The notes beneath the pieces were generated by a model. That model searched no databases. It saw only the letters and a program-made list of their open reading frames with translations, and had not been told where the DNA came from. Position numbers and translations under genes: made by a program. This document shows positions 24,448 to 31,868 of a stretch of DNA of 64,000 bases, in pieces (position 1 is the first letter of the stretch; each line of letters opens with the position of its first letter). Origin of the DNA: Gaiellasilicea sp037721555 (GTDB taxonomy: Bacteria > Actinomycetota > Thermoleophilia > Gaiellales > Gaiellaceae); assembly GCA_037721555.1 (NCBI GenBank), contig JBBJOI010000004.1:69464-133463 (forward strand). Direction: 5' to 3'.

Positions 24448-24899
24448 CCGGGGGTGATCTGGGCGAAGACGCGGAAGCTCGGCCGCTCGCGCGGTACCTC
24501 GAAGAACTCTGGATTGCGGCAGCCGAGCTCGTCGCTTCGGTTCTCGTAGCAGGTCGCGACCTCGACCTTGCACATCGGCAGCGGCGAGCCGGTGGCGCGG
24601 ATGCCCCCGAACCCATCGCGTCGCGCCTCGGCCGCGCGCAGCAGGTCGAGGTCTATCTCGACGCCGTAGACGCGCTGCATGCAGCCGACGTAGGTGTGCC
24701 CCCAGGCCTCGTACGCGTAAACGAACGGACACGACCGTTCCAGGCACGCACCGGGGTAGACGACCTTGTCGCAGTGCACCTCGCAGCGGCGGCACTCGAC
24801 CTCGTCCTGGGGACGGAGCGGAAGCTCGTTCGGTGCCGTGGAAGGGGCTGCCACAACCGGATTGTGGGTCTCCAGCTCGCACGCCGCAAGACTTGACAT
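24444..24899 (-). CDS. Cysteine-rich hypothetical protein
   Basis: The 151-residue protein has about ten cysteines, clustered as ECRRCEVHCDK, GACLERSCPF, VGCM and further C-terminally MCKVEVATCYE and LGCRNP. This suggests a metal-binding, perhaps iron-sulfur or zinc, domain. I recall similar uncharacterised proteins in Thermoleophilia but have no function. The N-terminal 30 residues are poorly structured and the true start may be internal. The TAG stop is the CTAG end of repeat element A. Confidence 0.6.
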   Translation of the reverse strand: MSSLAACELETHNPVVAAPSTAPNELPLRPQDEVECRRCEVHCDKVVYPGACLERSCPFVYAYEAWGHTYVGCMQRVYGVEIDLDLLRAAEARRDGFGGIRATGSPLPMCKVEVATCYENRSDELGCRNPEFFEVPRERPSFRVFAQITPG

Positions 24900-24979
24900 T
24901 TCAGGCGTTTTCAGGCAGTGCCCGCAGCCACCGCGATCGGTTCGCCGCCCATCGGCGAGGCCTGGATAGGGTACGGCCC

Positions 24980-26017
24980 GTGGTTCGCAGGATCCTCTTC
25001 ACGTCCGTCGCGCTCGCGCCGCTCGTCATCCTCCTCCACTACGTCCTCGAGCTGGACGAAACCGTCGAATTCATCCTCTCCGCGGCCGCGTTGGTCCCCC
25101 TCGCCTGGCTGATCGGCGAGGCGACCGAGCACGCCGCCGAGCACACCGGGCCCGGCATCGGCGGCTTCCTCAATGCGACCTTCGGGAATGCGCCGGAGCT
25201 GATCATCGCGCTGCTCGCGGTGAACCAGGGACTGACGGAGGTCGTACGCGGCTCGCTCACGGGATCTGTGATCGGCAACCTGCTGCTCGTGCTCGGCTTC
25301 TCGCTCCTCTTTGGCGGGCGTGGTGAGATCGATCGGCAATCGAGCTTCATCGCGCTCGGGCTCGTCGCGCTGTCGGCACTCGTCTTCCTGATCCCGTCGA
25401 TTCCCGGCTGGAGCGGCGATCCCGACCGCAGCTCGCTCGCCGACCTCTCGATCCCCGTCTCGGTCGCGCTCCTCGTTGCCTATCTCGGCCTCACGTTCTA
25501 TTCGCTCCGGAGGCACGCGACGATGCACATCGCGAGCGACGAGGAGATTAAGGGTTGGTCACTGCGCGCAGCACTGCTCGTGCTCGGAGTCGCTACGGTG
25601 CTGACCGCGCTCGTCGCCGAGATCCTTGTGGGGACGCTCGAGGTCTTCTCCGAGGAGGTGGGCCTCTCGGAATTCTTCGTCGCAGCTGTCATTGTTGCCA
25701 TTGTAGGCAACGCTGCTGAGCACGGAGGCGCCGTCGTCGTCGCTGCTCGCGGCAAGATCAAGCTGGCCGCGGAGATCGCGTTCGCGTCGAGTGCTCAGGT
25801 CGCAGTGTTCCTCATCCCCGCCGTCGCCCTGCTCGCGCTGTTGATCGAGCCGGTCTCGCTCGCCTTTCGAGAGGTCGAGATCATCGCGCTCGTCGTCTCC
25901 GTTGTCGTCTCCGCTGCGCTTCTCGCCAACGGGCACTCGAGCAGGCTGAAGGGCATCATCCTGATCACCGTCTACGTCGGCATTGCGGTCGCGTTCTTCC
26001 TCTCTGGCGAACGCTAG
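24980..26017 (+). CDS. Calcium/proton exchanger (CaCA family, Cax-type)
   Basis: The 345-residue membrane protein has eleven hydrophobic segments in two homologous halves. The halves carry the acidic exchange motifs GEATEHAAEHTGPGIGGFLN with FGNAPELI, and GNAAEHGGAVVVA with AAEIAFASSAQ. These are the alpha-1 and alpha-2 repeats of Cax-type antiporters, which export calcium (or other divalents) in exchange for protons. GTG at 24980 gives VVRRILFTSVALAPL. It is divergent from the Cys-rich gene with 80 bases between and converges on the serine hydrolase with a four-base overlap of stops. Confidence 0.92.
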   Translation: MVRRILFTSVALAPLVILLHYVLELDETVEFILSAAALVPLAWLIGEATEHAAEHTGPGIGGFLNATFGNAPELIIALLAVNQGLTEVVRGSLTGSVIGNLLLVLGFSLLFGGRGEIDRQSSFIALGLVALSALVFLIPSIPGWSGDPDRSSLADLSIPVSVALLVAYLGLTFYSLRRHATMHIASDEEIKGWSLRAALLVLGVATVLTALVAEILVGTLEVFSEEVGLSEFFVAAVIVAIVGNAAEHGGAVVVAARGKIKLAAEIAFASSAQVAVFLIPAVALLALLIEPVSLAFREVEIIALVVSVVVSAALLANGHSSRLKGIILITVYVGIAVAFFLSGER

Positions 26018-27333
26018 AACGTCGAGGCTGCGCGCGTGAGCGGGTACGTGGCGAAGTAGAGCTTCTGGATCGTGCCGTCTCCGTCGCGCACGATCCGCAG
26101 CAGCTCCCCCCGCTCGCGCCCCTCGATCGAGCGCCAGCGCTCGTCGTCGACCCGTTCGAAAGAGGACGTATCGCGCCCCGGCACGCCGTCGACGGCGCGT
26201 GCCTGCAGGCGGCCCTCGCGCCACGAGAACACGAGCTCGTGTCCCTCGGACCACCAGCGGCCGAGCAGCGGAAGCACGTCATCCGGCGGCTCGTCGCCCG
26301 GCTGCCAGAACTTCGGCTCCTGCGGCAGCGCCTCGATCGCCGCCCTCGCAAGCTCGAGCGCCAGGGCCTCGGGCCTGCCCCCCGCGCTCGTGTTCGTGAG
26401 CGCCGCCGCGCCGATCCCGGTCGTCCGGTTGACGACGAGCCCAGCCAAGTGTCCCGGCATCGCGCCGCCGTGTCCGACGAAGACGTGGTCGCCGGAGCGG
26501 TACAGCTCGAGCCCGGTTCCCCACGCGAGCGACCAGTGTTCGTGATCGACCATCGTGCGGACGTGCGACATCTCCTCGAGGGTCGACGCCGAGAGCACGC
26601 GGTCGTTGCCGTCGACGAGGAACGAGCCCCAGAGCGCGAGGTCGCCTACGGTCGACCAGAGCTTGCCGAGGGCGCCCGCACCCCCGAGATCGGGTTCCCG
26701 CTCGAGGCGCACGACGTCCGTATACGGCTCGACGAAGTAGCCGCGCGCGGCCGGCCGCTCGGCCTCCGCCGTCGTCCGGTCGAGCTCGAGCGGGAGGAGC
26801 ACCCGCTCGCGCAGCGCTTCCTCCCACGTCCCGCCCGTCTTGCGGGCGACTACTTCGCCGAGGAGCGCGAAAGCGAGGTTGGAGTAGTGCCACCAGGTGC
26901 CCGGAACGAGAGGCTGCTCGGCGGCAGCGGTCTCCGCCACGAGCTGTTCGCGCGTCGGCGCCTGCAACGTCTCCCAGATCTCCCCCGGAGGTTCCCGCTG
27001 AAGGCCCGAAGCGTGGGCGAGCATGCGCGCAAGCGTCGGCCCGTGCGCACTCTCGGGGACATGGTCGGTCAGCTGATCGTCGAGCGACAGCTCGCCTGCG
27101 TCCCGCAGTTGCAGCACGCAGACGGCGGTGAACGTCTTGGTGATCGAGCCGATGCGGTACTGGGTGTCGGGAGAGGCGACGACCTCCGCCTCCACGTCCG
27201 CGAGCCCGGCCGAGTCCTGCCACAGAATCTCGCCGCGCCGGAACACGGACGCCGAGACCGAGGGCAGACGCTGCTCCGACTGCGCCGTCCGCAGCTTCCG
27301 GCCAAGCTCCCGGTGCAGCTCAGGCGCCGACAC
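26014..27333 (-). CDS. Serine hydrolase, class C beta-lactamase fold
   Basis: The 439-residue protein has the SxxK motif as GSITKTFTA near residue 64, the YxN triad as HYSNLAFAL near 150 and HGGAMPGHLAG as the third motif. A C-terminal lipocalin-like domain of about 110 residues follows (LLGRWWSEGHELVFSWREG ...), as in many D-aminopeptidase or esterase members. There is no signal peptide, so it is probably a cytoplasmic esterase or peptidase rather than a resistance enzyme. It overlaps the threonine-aldolase gene by 14 bases. Confidence 0.88.
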   Translation of the reverse strand: MSAPELHRELGRKLRTAQSEQRLPSVSASVFRRGEILWQDSAGLADVEAEVVASPDTQYRIGSITKTFTAVCVLQLRDAGELSLDDQLTDHVPESAHGPTLARMLAHASGLQREPPGEIWETLQAPTREQLVAETAAAEQPLVPGTWWHYSNLAFALLGEVVARKTGGTWEEALRERVLLPLELDRTTAEAERPAARGYFVEPYTDVVRLEREPDLGGAGALGKLWSTVGDLALWGSFLVDGNDRVLSASTLEEMSHVRTMVDHEHWSLAWGTGLELYRSGDHVFVGHGGAMPGHLAGLVVNRTTGIGAAALTNTSAGGRPEALALELARAAIEALPQEPKFWQPGDEPPDDVLPLLGRWWSEGHELVFSWREGRLQARAVDGVPGRDTSSFERVDDERWRSIEGRERGELLRIVRDGDGTIQKLYFATYPLTRAASTF

Positions 27334-28354
27334 GCGCTCCGAGCGCGAGCGGGATCAGCTCGATTGCGCGCTCGACGTCTTCGTCGTCCACGTCGAGGTG
27401 AGTCACCGCTCGCAGAACGCCGGGATGGATCGTCGCCGAGAGGCCGACACCGTGCTCGGCCAGGAGCGCGGACGCATCGGCGTGCGAGAGCGGGCGCACG
27501 TCGAGCTGAACGAAGTTCGTCTCCACGCGATCCGGATCGACGACCAAGCCCGCGTCGGCGAGGCCGAGCGCGAGGCGCTTCGCCCGGTCGTGGTCGTCGG
27601 CAAGACGATCGACGTGGTGGTCGAAGGCGTAGACACCGGCAGCGGCGACGATGCCCGCCTGGCGGAAGGCGCCGCCGAAAAGGTGCTTGAGCCGGCGCGC
27701 GCGTGCCATGGGCTCCGAGGCACCGGCGAGGAGCGCGCCGAGCGGGCAGCCGAGTCCCTTCGAGAGACACAGCGTGACAGTGTCGAAACGGCGGCCGATC
27801 GCCGCCGGCTCCTCCCCGCTCCCAACGGCCGCGTTGATGAGTCTGGCGCCGTCGAGGTGGAAGCGAAGATCGAGCTCGTCACACGTCTCCCGAAGCGTAT
27901 CGATCTCCTCGAGCGGCCAGATTCGCCCACCGGACGCGTTGTGGGTGTTCTCGACCCACACGACCTTCGTGCGCGGCGAGTGAACTGCGGGAACGCGGTA
28001 GGCGGCCCGCACCTGCTCGGGCGTGAAGCGCCCGGCAACCCCGGGCAACCCACGCGTGACGACGCCGGAGTGCACAGCAGGGCCGCCGAGCTCAGAGATG
28101 AAGACGTGGCAGTTCTCCTCGCCGAGGAGCTCGTCGCCAGGCTCGGTGTGCAGGCGCAGAGCGATCTGGTTGGCCATCGTCGCCGTCGGCAGGAAGACGG
28201 CCTCCTCCTGCCCGAGCAGCACTGCCGCGCGCGCCTCGAGCTCGTTCACGGTGGGATCCTCCCGCTTCTGCTCGTCGCCGACGGCGGCCGCGGCGATCGC
28301 CGCGCGCATGCCGGCGGTGGGCCGCGTAGCGGTGTCGGAGCGCAGGTCGATCAC
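27320..28354 (-). CDS. ltaE: Low-specificity L-threonine aldolase
   Basis: The 344-residue PLP enzyme cleaves L-threonine or allo-threonine to glycine and acetaldehyde. The opening IDLRSDTATRPT is diagnostic. CLSKGLGCPLG carries the PLP-binding lysine, and FHLDGARLINAAV the aspartate that contacts the pyridine nitrogen. It may feed glycine to the cleavage system encoded 6 kb away, though there is no direct linkage. The GTG start follows a minus-strand TACAAT box (28363-28368). It is divergent from the antitoxin gene. Confidence 0.93.
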   Translation of the reverse strand: MIDLRSDTATRPTAGMRAAIAAAAVGDEQKREDPTVNELEARAAVLLGQEEAVFLPTATMANQIALRLHTEPGDELLGEENCHVFISELGGPAVHSGVVTRGLPGVAGRFTPEQVRAAYRVPAVHSPRTKVVWVENTHNASGGRIWPLEEIDTLRETCDELDLRFHLDGARLINAAVGSGEEPAAIGRRFDTVTLCLSKGLGCPLGALLAGASEPMARARRLKHLFGGAFRQAGIVAAAGVYAFDHHVDRLADDHDRAKRLALGLADAGLVVDPDRVETNFVQLDVRPLSHADASALLAEHGVGLSATIHPGVLRAVTHLDVDDEDVERAIELIPLALGARVGA

Positions 28355-28378
28355 CCACTGATTGTAGGAGTAGTTACT

Positions 28379-28397
28379 GTAGCCGATGTGCTACGAT
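28379..28397 (+). promoter_or_regulatory. Antitoxin promoter and operator candidate
   Basis: GTAGC (28379-28383) and GCTAC (28390-28394) form an inverted repeat with a six-base spacer. It overlaps a -10-like TACGAT (28392-28397) seven bases before the antitoxin GTG. Phd/YefM antitoxins repress their own operon through such palindromes. The -35 region is not clear. Confidence 0.5.
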
Positions 28398-28403
28398 AGC
28401 TCG

Positions 28404-28643
28404 GTGGCCGACGTCTCAGTCCGCGAGCTCCGAAACCGCACCGCCGAGGTCCTGCGTCGCGTGGAAGGTGGAGAGCGGGTTCGCGTGACAGTCGACCGGC
28501 GACCGGTCGCAGAGCTGATCCCCCTACCGCGTCGCGCCGCCTGGCTCTCCAGAGCACGAGTTCTCGAGACGCTGGTTCAAGCAGATGCCGGCTTGCGCAG
28601 CGATCTCGCTCGCGCGCTTCCGGACACGATCGACGAGCTGTGA
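28404..28643 (+). CDS. Phd/YefM-type antitoxin
   Basis: The 79-residue protein has the family fold signature VADVSVRELRNRTAEVLRRV-EGGERVRVTVDRRPVAELIPL, a DNA-binding N-terminal half and a disordered toxin-wrapping C-terminus. GTG at 28404 is chosen because it aligns with the usual N-terminus; an ATG at 28386 would lie on the -10 box. The stop overlaps the toxin start as GTGA. It neutralises the PIN toxin downstream and represses the pair. Confidence 0.9.
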   Translation: MADVSVRELRNRTAEVLRRVEGGERVRVTVDRRPVAELIPLPRRAAWLSRARVLETLVQADAGLRSDLARALPDTIDEL

Positions 28644-29026
28644 GGGCCGTTCTCGACACCTCGGTCTTCGTCGCCGACGAGGAAGGCCGGCGGCTTGACA
28701 CCACTGCAATCCCGGACGAGGCCGCCGTCTCAGTGGTGACGCTCGCGGAGCTCGAGCTGGGCGTCCATCTGGCGACCTCGGGCGAGATTCGAGCCGCTCG
28801 GCTGGCGACGCTGCGCGCGGTTCAATCGAGCTACGACAGCCTCCCGATCGACGGCGATGTCGCCTCCTCGTTTGCCCAACTGGTCGCAACCGCCCGAGCC
28901 GCGGGGCGCAAACCGAAGGTGCAGGACGCGTGGATCGCCGCCACGGCGCTCGCCCACGCTGCGGCGGTGCTCACGCAGGACAGCGACTTCGACGATTTTA
29001 CCGGCATTCACGTCGTTCGGGTGTAG
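28640..29026 (+). CDS. PIN-domain toxin (VapC-like)
   Basis: The 128-residue PIN nuclease begins AVLDTSVFVADEEG with the first catalytic aspartate. It has TLAELELGVH with the conserved glutamate, and VQDAWIAATALAHAA and LTQDSDFDDF with the remaining acidic residues. It probably cleaves a specific tRNA or rRNA site when free of antitoxin. It starts with GTG, overlapping the antitoxin stop by four bases, typical for coupled toxin-antitoxin translation. Confidence 0.9.
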   Translation: MRAVLDTSVFVADEEGRRLDTTAIPDEAAVSVVTLAELELGVHLATSGEIRAARLATLRAVQSSYDSLPIDGDVASSFAQLVATARAAGRKPKVQDAWIAATALAHAAAVLTQDSDFDDFTGIHVVRV

Positions 29027-29033
29027 GTAGACG

Positions 29034-29246
29034 ATGAGCGACATCGTGCGCTTGACGATCGTCCGCAACGAGCCGGAGGCCGATCTGCTCTGCGACCTGC
29101 TCCGCAGCGAAGGCATCCGCTGCATGCATCGCGTCACCGACCTCGGCGCCGGCTCGCTCGACGGTGTCGCGCCGATCGGGGCGCGCGAGGTGCTGGTGAA
29201 CGAGGACGATCTCGAGCGCGCCCGCGAGTTGGCCGGCTCCCCGTAG
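29034..29246 (+). CDS. DUF2007-type putative signal-transducing protein
   Basis: The 70-residue protein matches the small alpha/beta fold of DUF2007: LTIVRNEPEADLLCDLLRSEGI, a short variable loop and REVLVNEDDLERARELA. Proteins of this family are widespread and uncharacterised. It lies seven bases after the toxin gene and may ride on its promoter, but a link in function is not implied. Confidence 0.8.
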   Translation: MSDIVRLTIVRNEPEADLLCDLLRSEGIRCMHRVTDLGAGSLDGVAPIGAREVLVNEDDLERARELAGSP

Positions 29247-29255
29247 CCTCCGCGG

Positions 29256-29654
29256 TCAGGCGCCGGCGGGCCAGTGCTCGACCGTGAGCTCCGGCATCGG
29301 GAAGTGCCTCGGGTTTCCTGTCGCGAGCCGGCCCCCGATCGTGGCCGCCGCCGCTGCGATGAGGCAGTCGCCCTGCGCGAGCGTCAGGCCGCGCGAACCG
29401 AACTCTCGTCGCCAAGATCCGGCCAGCCAGCCCTCATGCGCCCCGAGCGGAACCATTCGCATGCCTTCCACCAATCTCTCTGCGACCCGACGCTCCGGCT
29501 CCGCCCCGGTACCGCGCGCGATCTCGTCGACGTTCACGGCGCAGATGTGCGGTAGGTCTCCCACCGCCTTCAGCTTCTGGAGCCGCTGCCGAGCACCTCG
29601 ATGACCGCGGAGCAGGTCGATCAACACGCTCGAGTCCAGCAGGACGGCAGCCAT
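29256..29654 (-). CDS. PIN-domain toxin (VapC-like), second pair
   Basis: The 132-residue protein starts AAVLLDSSVLIDLLRG with the first PIN aspartate. VDEIARGTG carries the glutamate, LTLAQGDCLIAAAAA the third acidic position, and LATGNPRHFPM the C-terminal strand. Its ATG at 29654 overlaps the stop of the upstream antitoxin as TGATG. It converges on the DUF2007 gene with a nine-base gap. Confidence 0.88.
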   Translation of the reverse strand: MAAVLLDSSVLIDLLRGHRGARQRLQKLKAVGDLPHICAVNVDEIARGTGAEPERRVAERLVEGMRMVPLGAHEGWLAGSWRREFGSRGLTLAQGDCLIAAAAATIGGRLATGNPRHFPMPELTVEHWPAGA

Positions 29655-29893
29655 CAGCCGACTCGACGGGGATCGAGCCTTCGCTGCGCCGCGACCCACG
29701 CTGCCGGATCCTCGTCCCACTCATGCCCGAAGGCCGGAATCGCTCCCACCGCCGACTCGATCAGCTCCCAGCGACGAGCGTCGTCGAGCTCGCGCCGCAC
29801 CGCGCGTGCAATGAACGCGCTGCGACCACCGCGTCCGGCCCGCCTGTCGAGCTCGCGCACCGTTTCCTCGTCAAGTGTGATGTGCAACCTCAT
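29654..29893 (-). CDS. Ribbon-helix-helix antitoxin
   Basis: The 79-residue protein begins MRLHITLDEETVRELDRRAG, the DNA-binding strand and first helix of a CopG/MetJ-type ribbon-helix-helix, then GRSAFIARAVRREL. The acidic C-terminal tail, with two tryptophans, should cover the toxin active site. I choose the ATG at 29893 rather than 29899 because the latter would lie within a pair of direct repeats that look like its operator. Confidence 0.85.
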   Translation of the reverse strand: MRLHITLDEETVRELDRRAGRGGRSAFIARAVRRELDDARRWELIESAVGAIPAFGHEWDEDPAAWVAAQRRLDPRRVG

Positions 29894-29896
29894 GCA

Positions 29897-29915
29897 CACA
29901 CGCTAGCACACGCTA
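29897..29915. promoter_or_regulatory. Direct-repeat operator between antitoxin and rlmN
   Basis: CACACGCTA occurs at 29897-29905 and again at 29907-29915, one helical turn apart. The repeats fill most of the 34-base gap between the divergent antitoxin and rlmN start codons. Ribbon-helix-helix dimers bind such spaced repeats cooperatively, so autoregulation is likely and rlmN may be affected. Confidence 0.5.
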
Positions 29916-29927
29916 TCCTGCGGAGAC

Positions 29928-30908
29928 ATGGATCTCGCCTTGGTGGAGCAGCTGGTCGTTGAACGCAACGAGCCGTCCTTTCACGCCCGACAAGTCTGGG
30001 AGTGGGCCGCCCGCGGCGCCTCCGGCTACGAGGAGATGACGAACCTCCCGGCAAGGCTGCGCGCGGTGCTCGCAGACGAGGTGCCGTTCTCGACGCTCGA
30101 GCTCCAGGACGAGGCCCACTCTGCGGACGGCACGGTCAAGGCGCTCTTCCGCACGGCAGACCGGCACCCGGTGGAAGCGGTGTTGATGCGCTATCGCGAC
30201 GGCCGGCGTTCCGTCTGCGTGTCCTCACAATCCGGGTGCCCACTCACCTGCAGCTTCTGCGCCACCGGTGCCATGCGCTTCGGCCGGAACCTGACCGCTT
30301 CCGAGATCCTCGACCAGGTGCTCCACTTCCGCCGGATCGAGCCGCTGGACCACCTCGTGTTCATGGGCATGGGCGAGCCGATGCTGAACCACGATCAGGT
30401 GCTGGCGGCGGCGCGACGTCTGCCGGACGTGGGCATCACCCACCGCCGCACGACGATCTCGACGGTCGGCTGGCTGCCTGGGCTCACGCGCTTCGTCGAC
30501 GAGGTGGAGGAGCCGATCAGGCTCGCGCTCTCGCTGCACGCAGCCGACCCAGCCCTTCGGTCGCAGCTCATGCCGGTCAACGCTCGCTATCCCCTGGCCG
30601 ACGTGCTGGCGGAGTGCCGGCGCTACTTCGAGCTGCGCCACCGCAAGGTCTTCGTCGAGTACGTCATGCTGGCCGGCGTCAACGACTCGCCGGTGCAGGC
30701 ACGCGAGCTCGCCGAGCTGCTCCATCGCGACATGTTCAAGGTGAACCTGATCCCGTACAACCCAACGGGGTTGTACGACGGCTCGTCCCGCGACGCGATC
30801 GCCGCCTTCAAGCACGTCCTCGACCGCGCGCGCCTGCCGTCGACCGTGCGGCTCACGCGCGGCCGGGACATCGCGGCCGCGTGCGGGCAGCTGGCGGCAA
30901 CGCGCTAG
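29928..30908 (+). CDS. rlmN: 23S rRNA/tRNA adenine C2 methyltransferase RlmN
   Basis: The 326-residue radical SAM enzyme methylates A2503 of 23S rRNA and A37 of some tRNAs at C2. The iron-sulfur motif is CPLTCSFCATG. GMGEPMLNHDQV follows, and the C-terminal AAACGQL supplies the cysteine that resolves the protein-methyl intermediate. The start ATG has CGGAG just upstream. The protein is a little shorter than the 350-380 residues usual for the family, mainly in the N-terminal domain. Its TAG stop is the first CTAG of repeat element B. Confidence 0.96.
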   Translation: MDLALVEQLVVERNEPSFHARQVWEWAARGASGYEEMTNLPARLRAVLADEVPFSTLELQDEAHSADGTVKALFRTADRHPVEAVLMRYRDGRRSVCVSSQSGCPLTCSFCATGAMRFGRNLTASEILDQVLHFRRIEPLDHLVFMGMGEPMLNHDQVLAAARRLPDVGITHRRTTISTVGWLPGLTRFVDEVEEPIRLALSLHAADPALRSQLMPVNARYPLADVLAECRRYFELRHRKVFVEYVMLAGVNDSPVQARELAELLHRDMFKVNLIPYNPTGLYDGSSRDAIAAFKHVLDRARLPSTVRLTRGRDIAAACGQLAATR

Positions 30909-31073
30909 AGCAACCGTCCGCACGTTTGGTGCGTGATCCGGGGGATGGATCGTCGTTCGTGGCGAAGGACGCAGGGAGTCCCGATAGTGGTTCTATCGGG
31001 GCGACCGACGACGCAGCCACGGGCGGCGAGACGCCGCCGGGCGCGTGCCTGACCTTGCAGACAGGTGCTCTAG
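30905..31073. repeat. CTAG-bounded 169-bp element B (best preserved)
   Basis: Both ends are CTAG (30905-30908 and 31070-31073). The terminal arms pair as CTAGAGCAACCGTCCGCA with TGCAGACAGGTGCTCTAG, allowing some mismatches. Inside are hairpin GTCCCGATAG-TGGTT-CTATCGGGGC (30978-31002), a surrounding GTGGC/GCCAC pairing and a perfect GGCGGCG-AGA-CGCCGCC hairpin (31022-31038). Compared with copy A, the stem has one U-A to U-G change that keeps pairing. It lies between the rlmN stop and a PIN-domain remnant on the other strand. Confidence 0.88.
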
Positions 31074-31174
31074 TACGCCGGCGCGTGCCCTGGCAGCATC
31101 GGGAAGTGGCGGATGTCCGTCGTCGCAGCTCGGCCTCCCCCTCGTGGCACTGTCGCGGCGATCAGATAGTCGAC
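31070..31174 (-). pseudogene. PIN-domain toxin C-terminal remnant
   Basis: Thirty-four codons before a TAG read VDYLIAATV ... GRAATTDIRHFPMLPGHAPAY, the last helix and strand of a VapC-type PIN domain. Upstream sequence shows no rest of the gene and no antitoxin. The TAG stop is the right CTAG of element B. It is a remnant of a third toxin gene. Confidence 0.55.
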
Positions 31175-31236
31175 TCGTCGATTCCGGGGTGCGCGCCCCG
31201 ATACAGCATGGCGAGGGCGCCCCACGCGAGCGGACG

Positions 31237-31827
31237 CTAGTCCGGCCAGACGTCGGTCTCGGGATGCAGGTCGTACGCGCCCCCGCTCCGGCACTGGCCC
31301 GAGTGGTAATCACCGTCGGCCGCGATCGCGTCACGCGCGGCCACGAAGTCCGCGATCGCGCGCGCGCCGATCGGTCGCACGCCGAGACGGAGCGCCACGA
31401 GCTCGGACGACTGCACGGCATAGCACTGCGTCTGCGCCTCGTTCGTGACGCCACGCAGGTGCCACGACTCGTGCGCGAGCGTGATGATCCCCGCCACCAG
31501 GTCGTAGGTCTCCTCCCGACAGATCGTCCGAAGGCAGGAGAACTCGTGTGGCTCCTCGGCGCGCCAGACCCGCTCGAGGCTCGCGCACGTGGCCGCGGAG
31601 AGATGAGTGTTGTCGGCCGGTCGCCCATTCGCGTCGAAGTCGACCCAGCCGGCGTTCGGCGTGATCTCGACGAGCCGCGCCAGGAAGCCGGGGCAGTCGA
31701 CGTCCACCTGGCGCTGCGCGACCTCTGTCGCCACGAGCGCGAGCCGCCGCTCGTTCTGCTCGCGGCGCAGCACCTGCCAGCCGCCTAAGGCCAGGACCAG
31801 CGCGAGCAGGACGAGGGCGGACCGCAC
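31237..31827 (-). CDS. Exported small protein with HExxH motif
   Basis: The 196-residue product starts with an N-terminal hydrophobic segment (residues 4-20, ALVLLALVLALGGW), a signal anchor. The exported part has four or more cysteines (DCPGF, ATCASL, SCLRTICRE, QTQCYAV) and LAHESWHLRGVTNEAQTQC. This combines an HExxH zinc site with a glutamate eight residues later, the layout of small gluzincin-like peptidases. I do not know a named family. Such a protein could be a secreted or membrane-attached metallopeptidase or a catalytically untested relative. Confidence 0.65.
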   Translation of the reverse strand: MRSALVLLALVLALGGWQVLRREQNERRLALVATEVAQRQVDVDCPGFLARLVEITPNAGWVDFDANGRPADNTHLSAATCASLERVWRAEEPHEFSCLRTICREETYDLVAGIITLAHESWHLRGVTNEAQTQCYAVQSSELVALRLGVRPIGARAIADFVAARDAIAADGDYHSGQCRSGGAYDLHPETDVWPD

Positions 31828-31868
31828 CCTCCACGTATCGGCTCGATCCGGCCGAGGATTAGAAGCGC

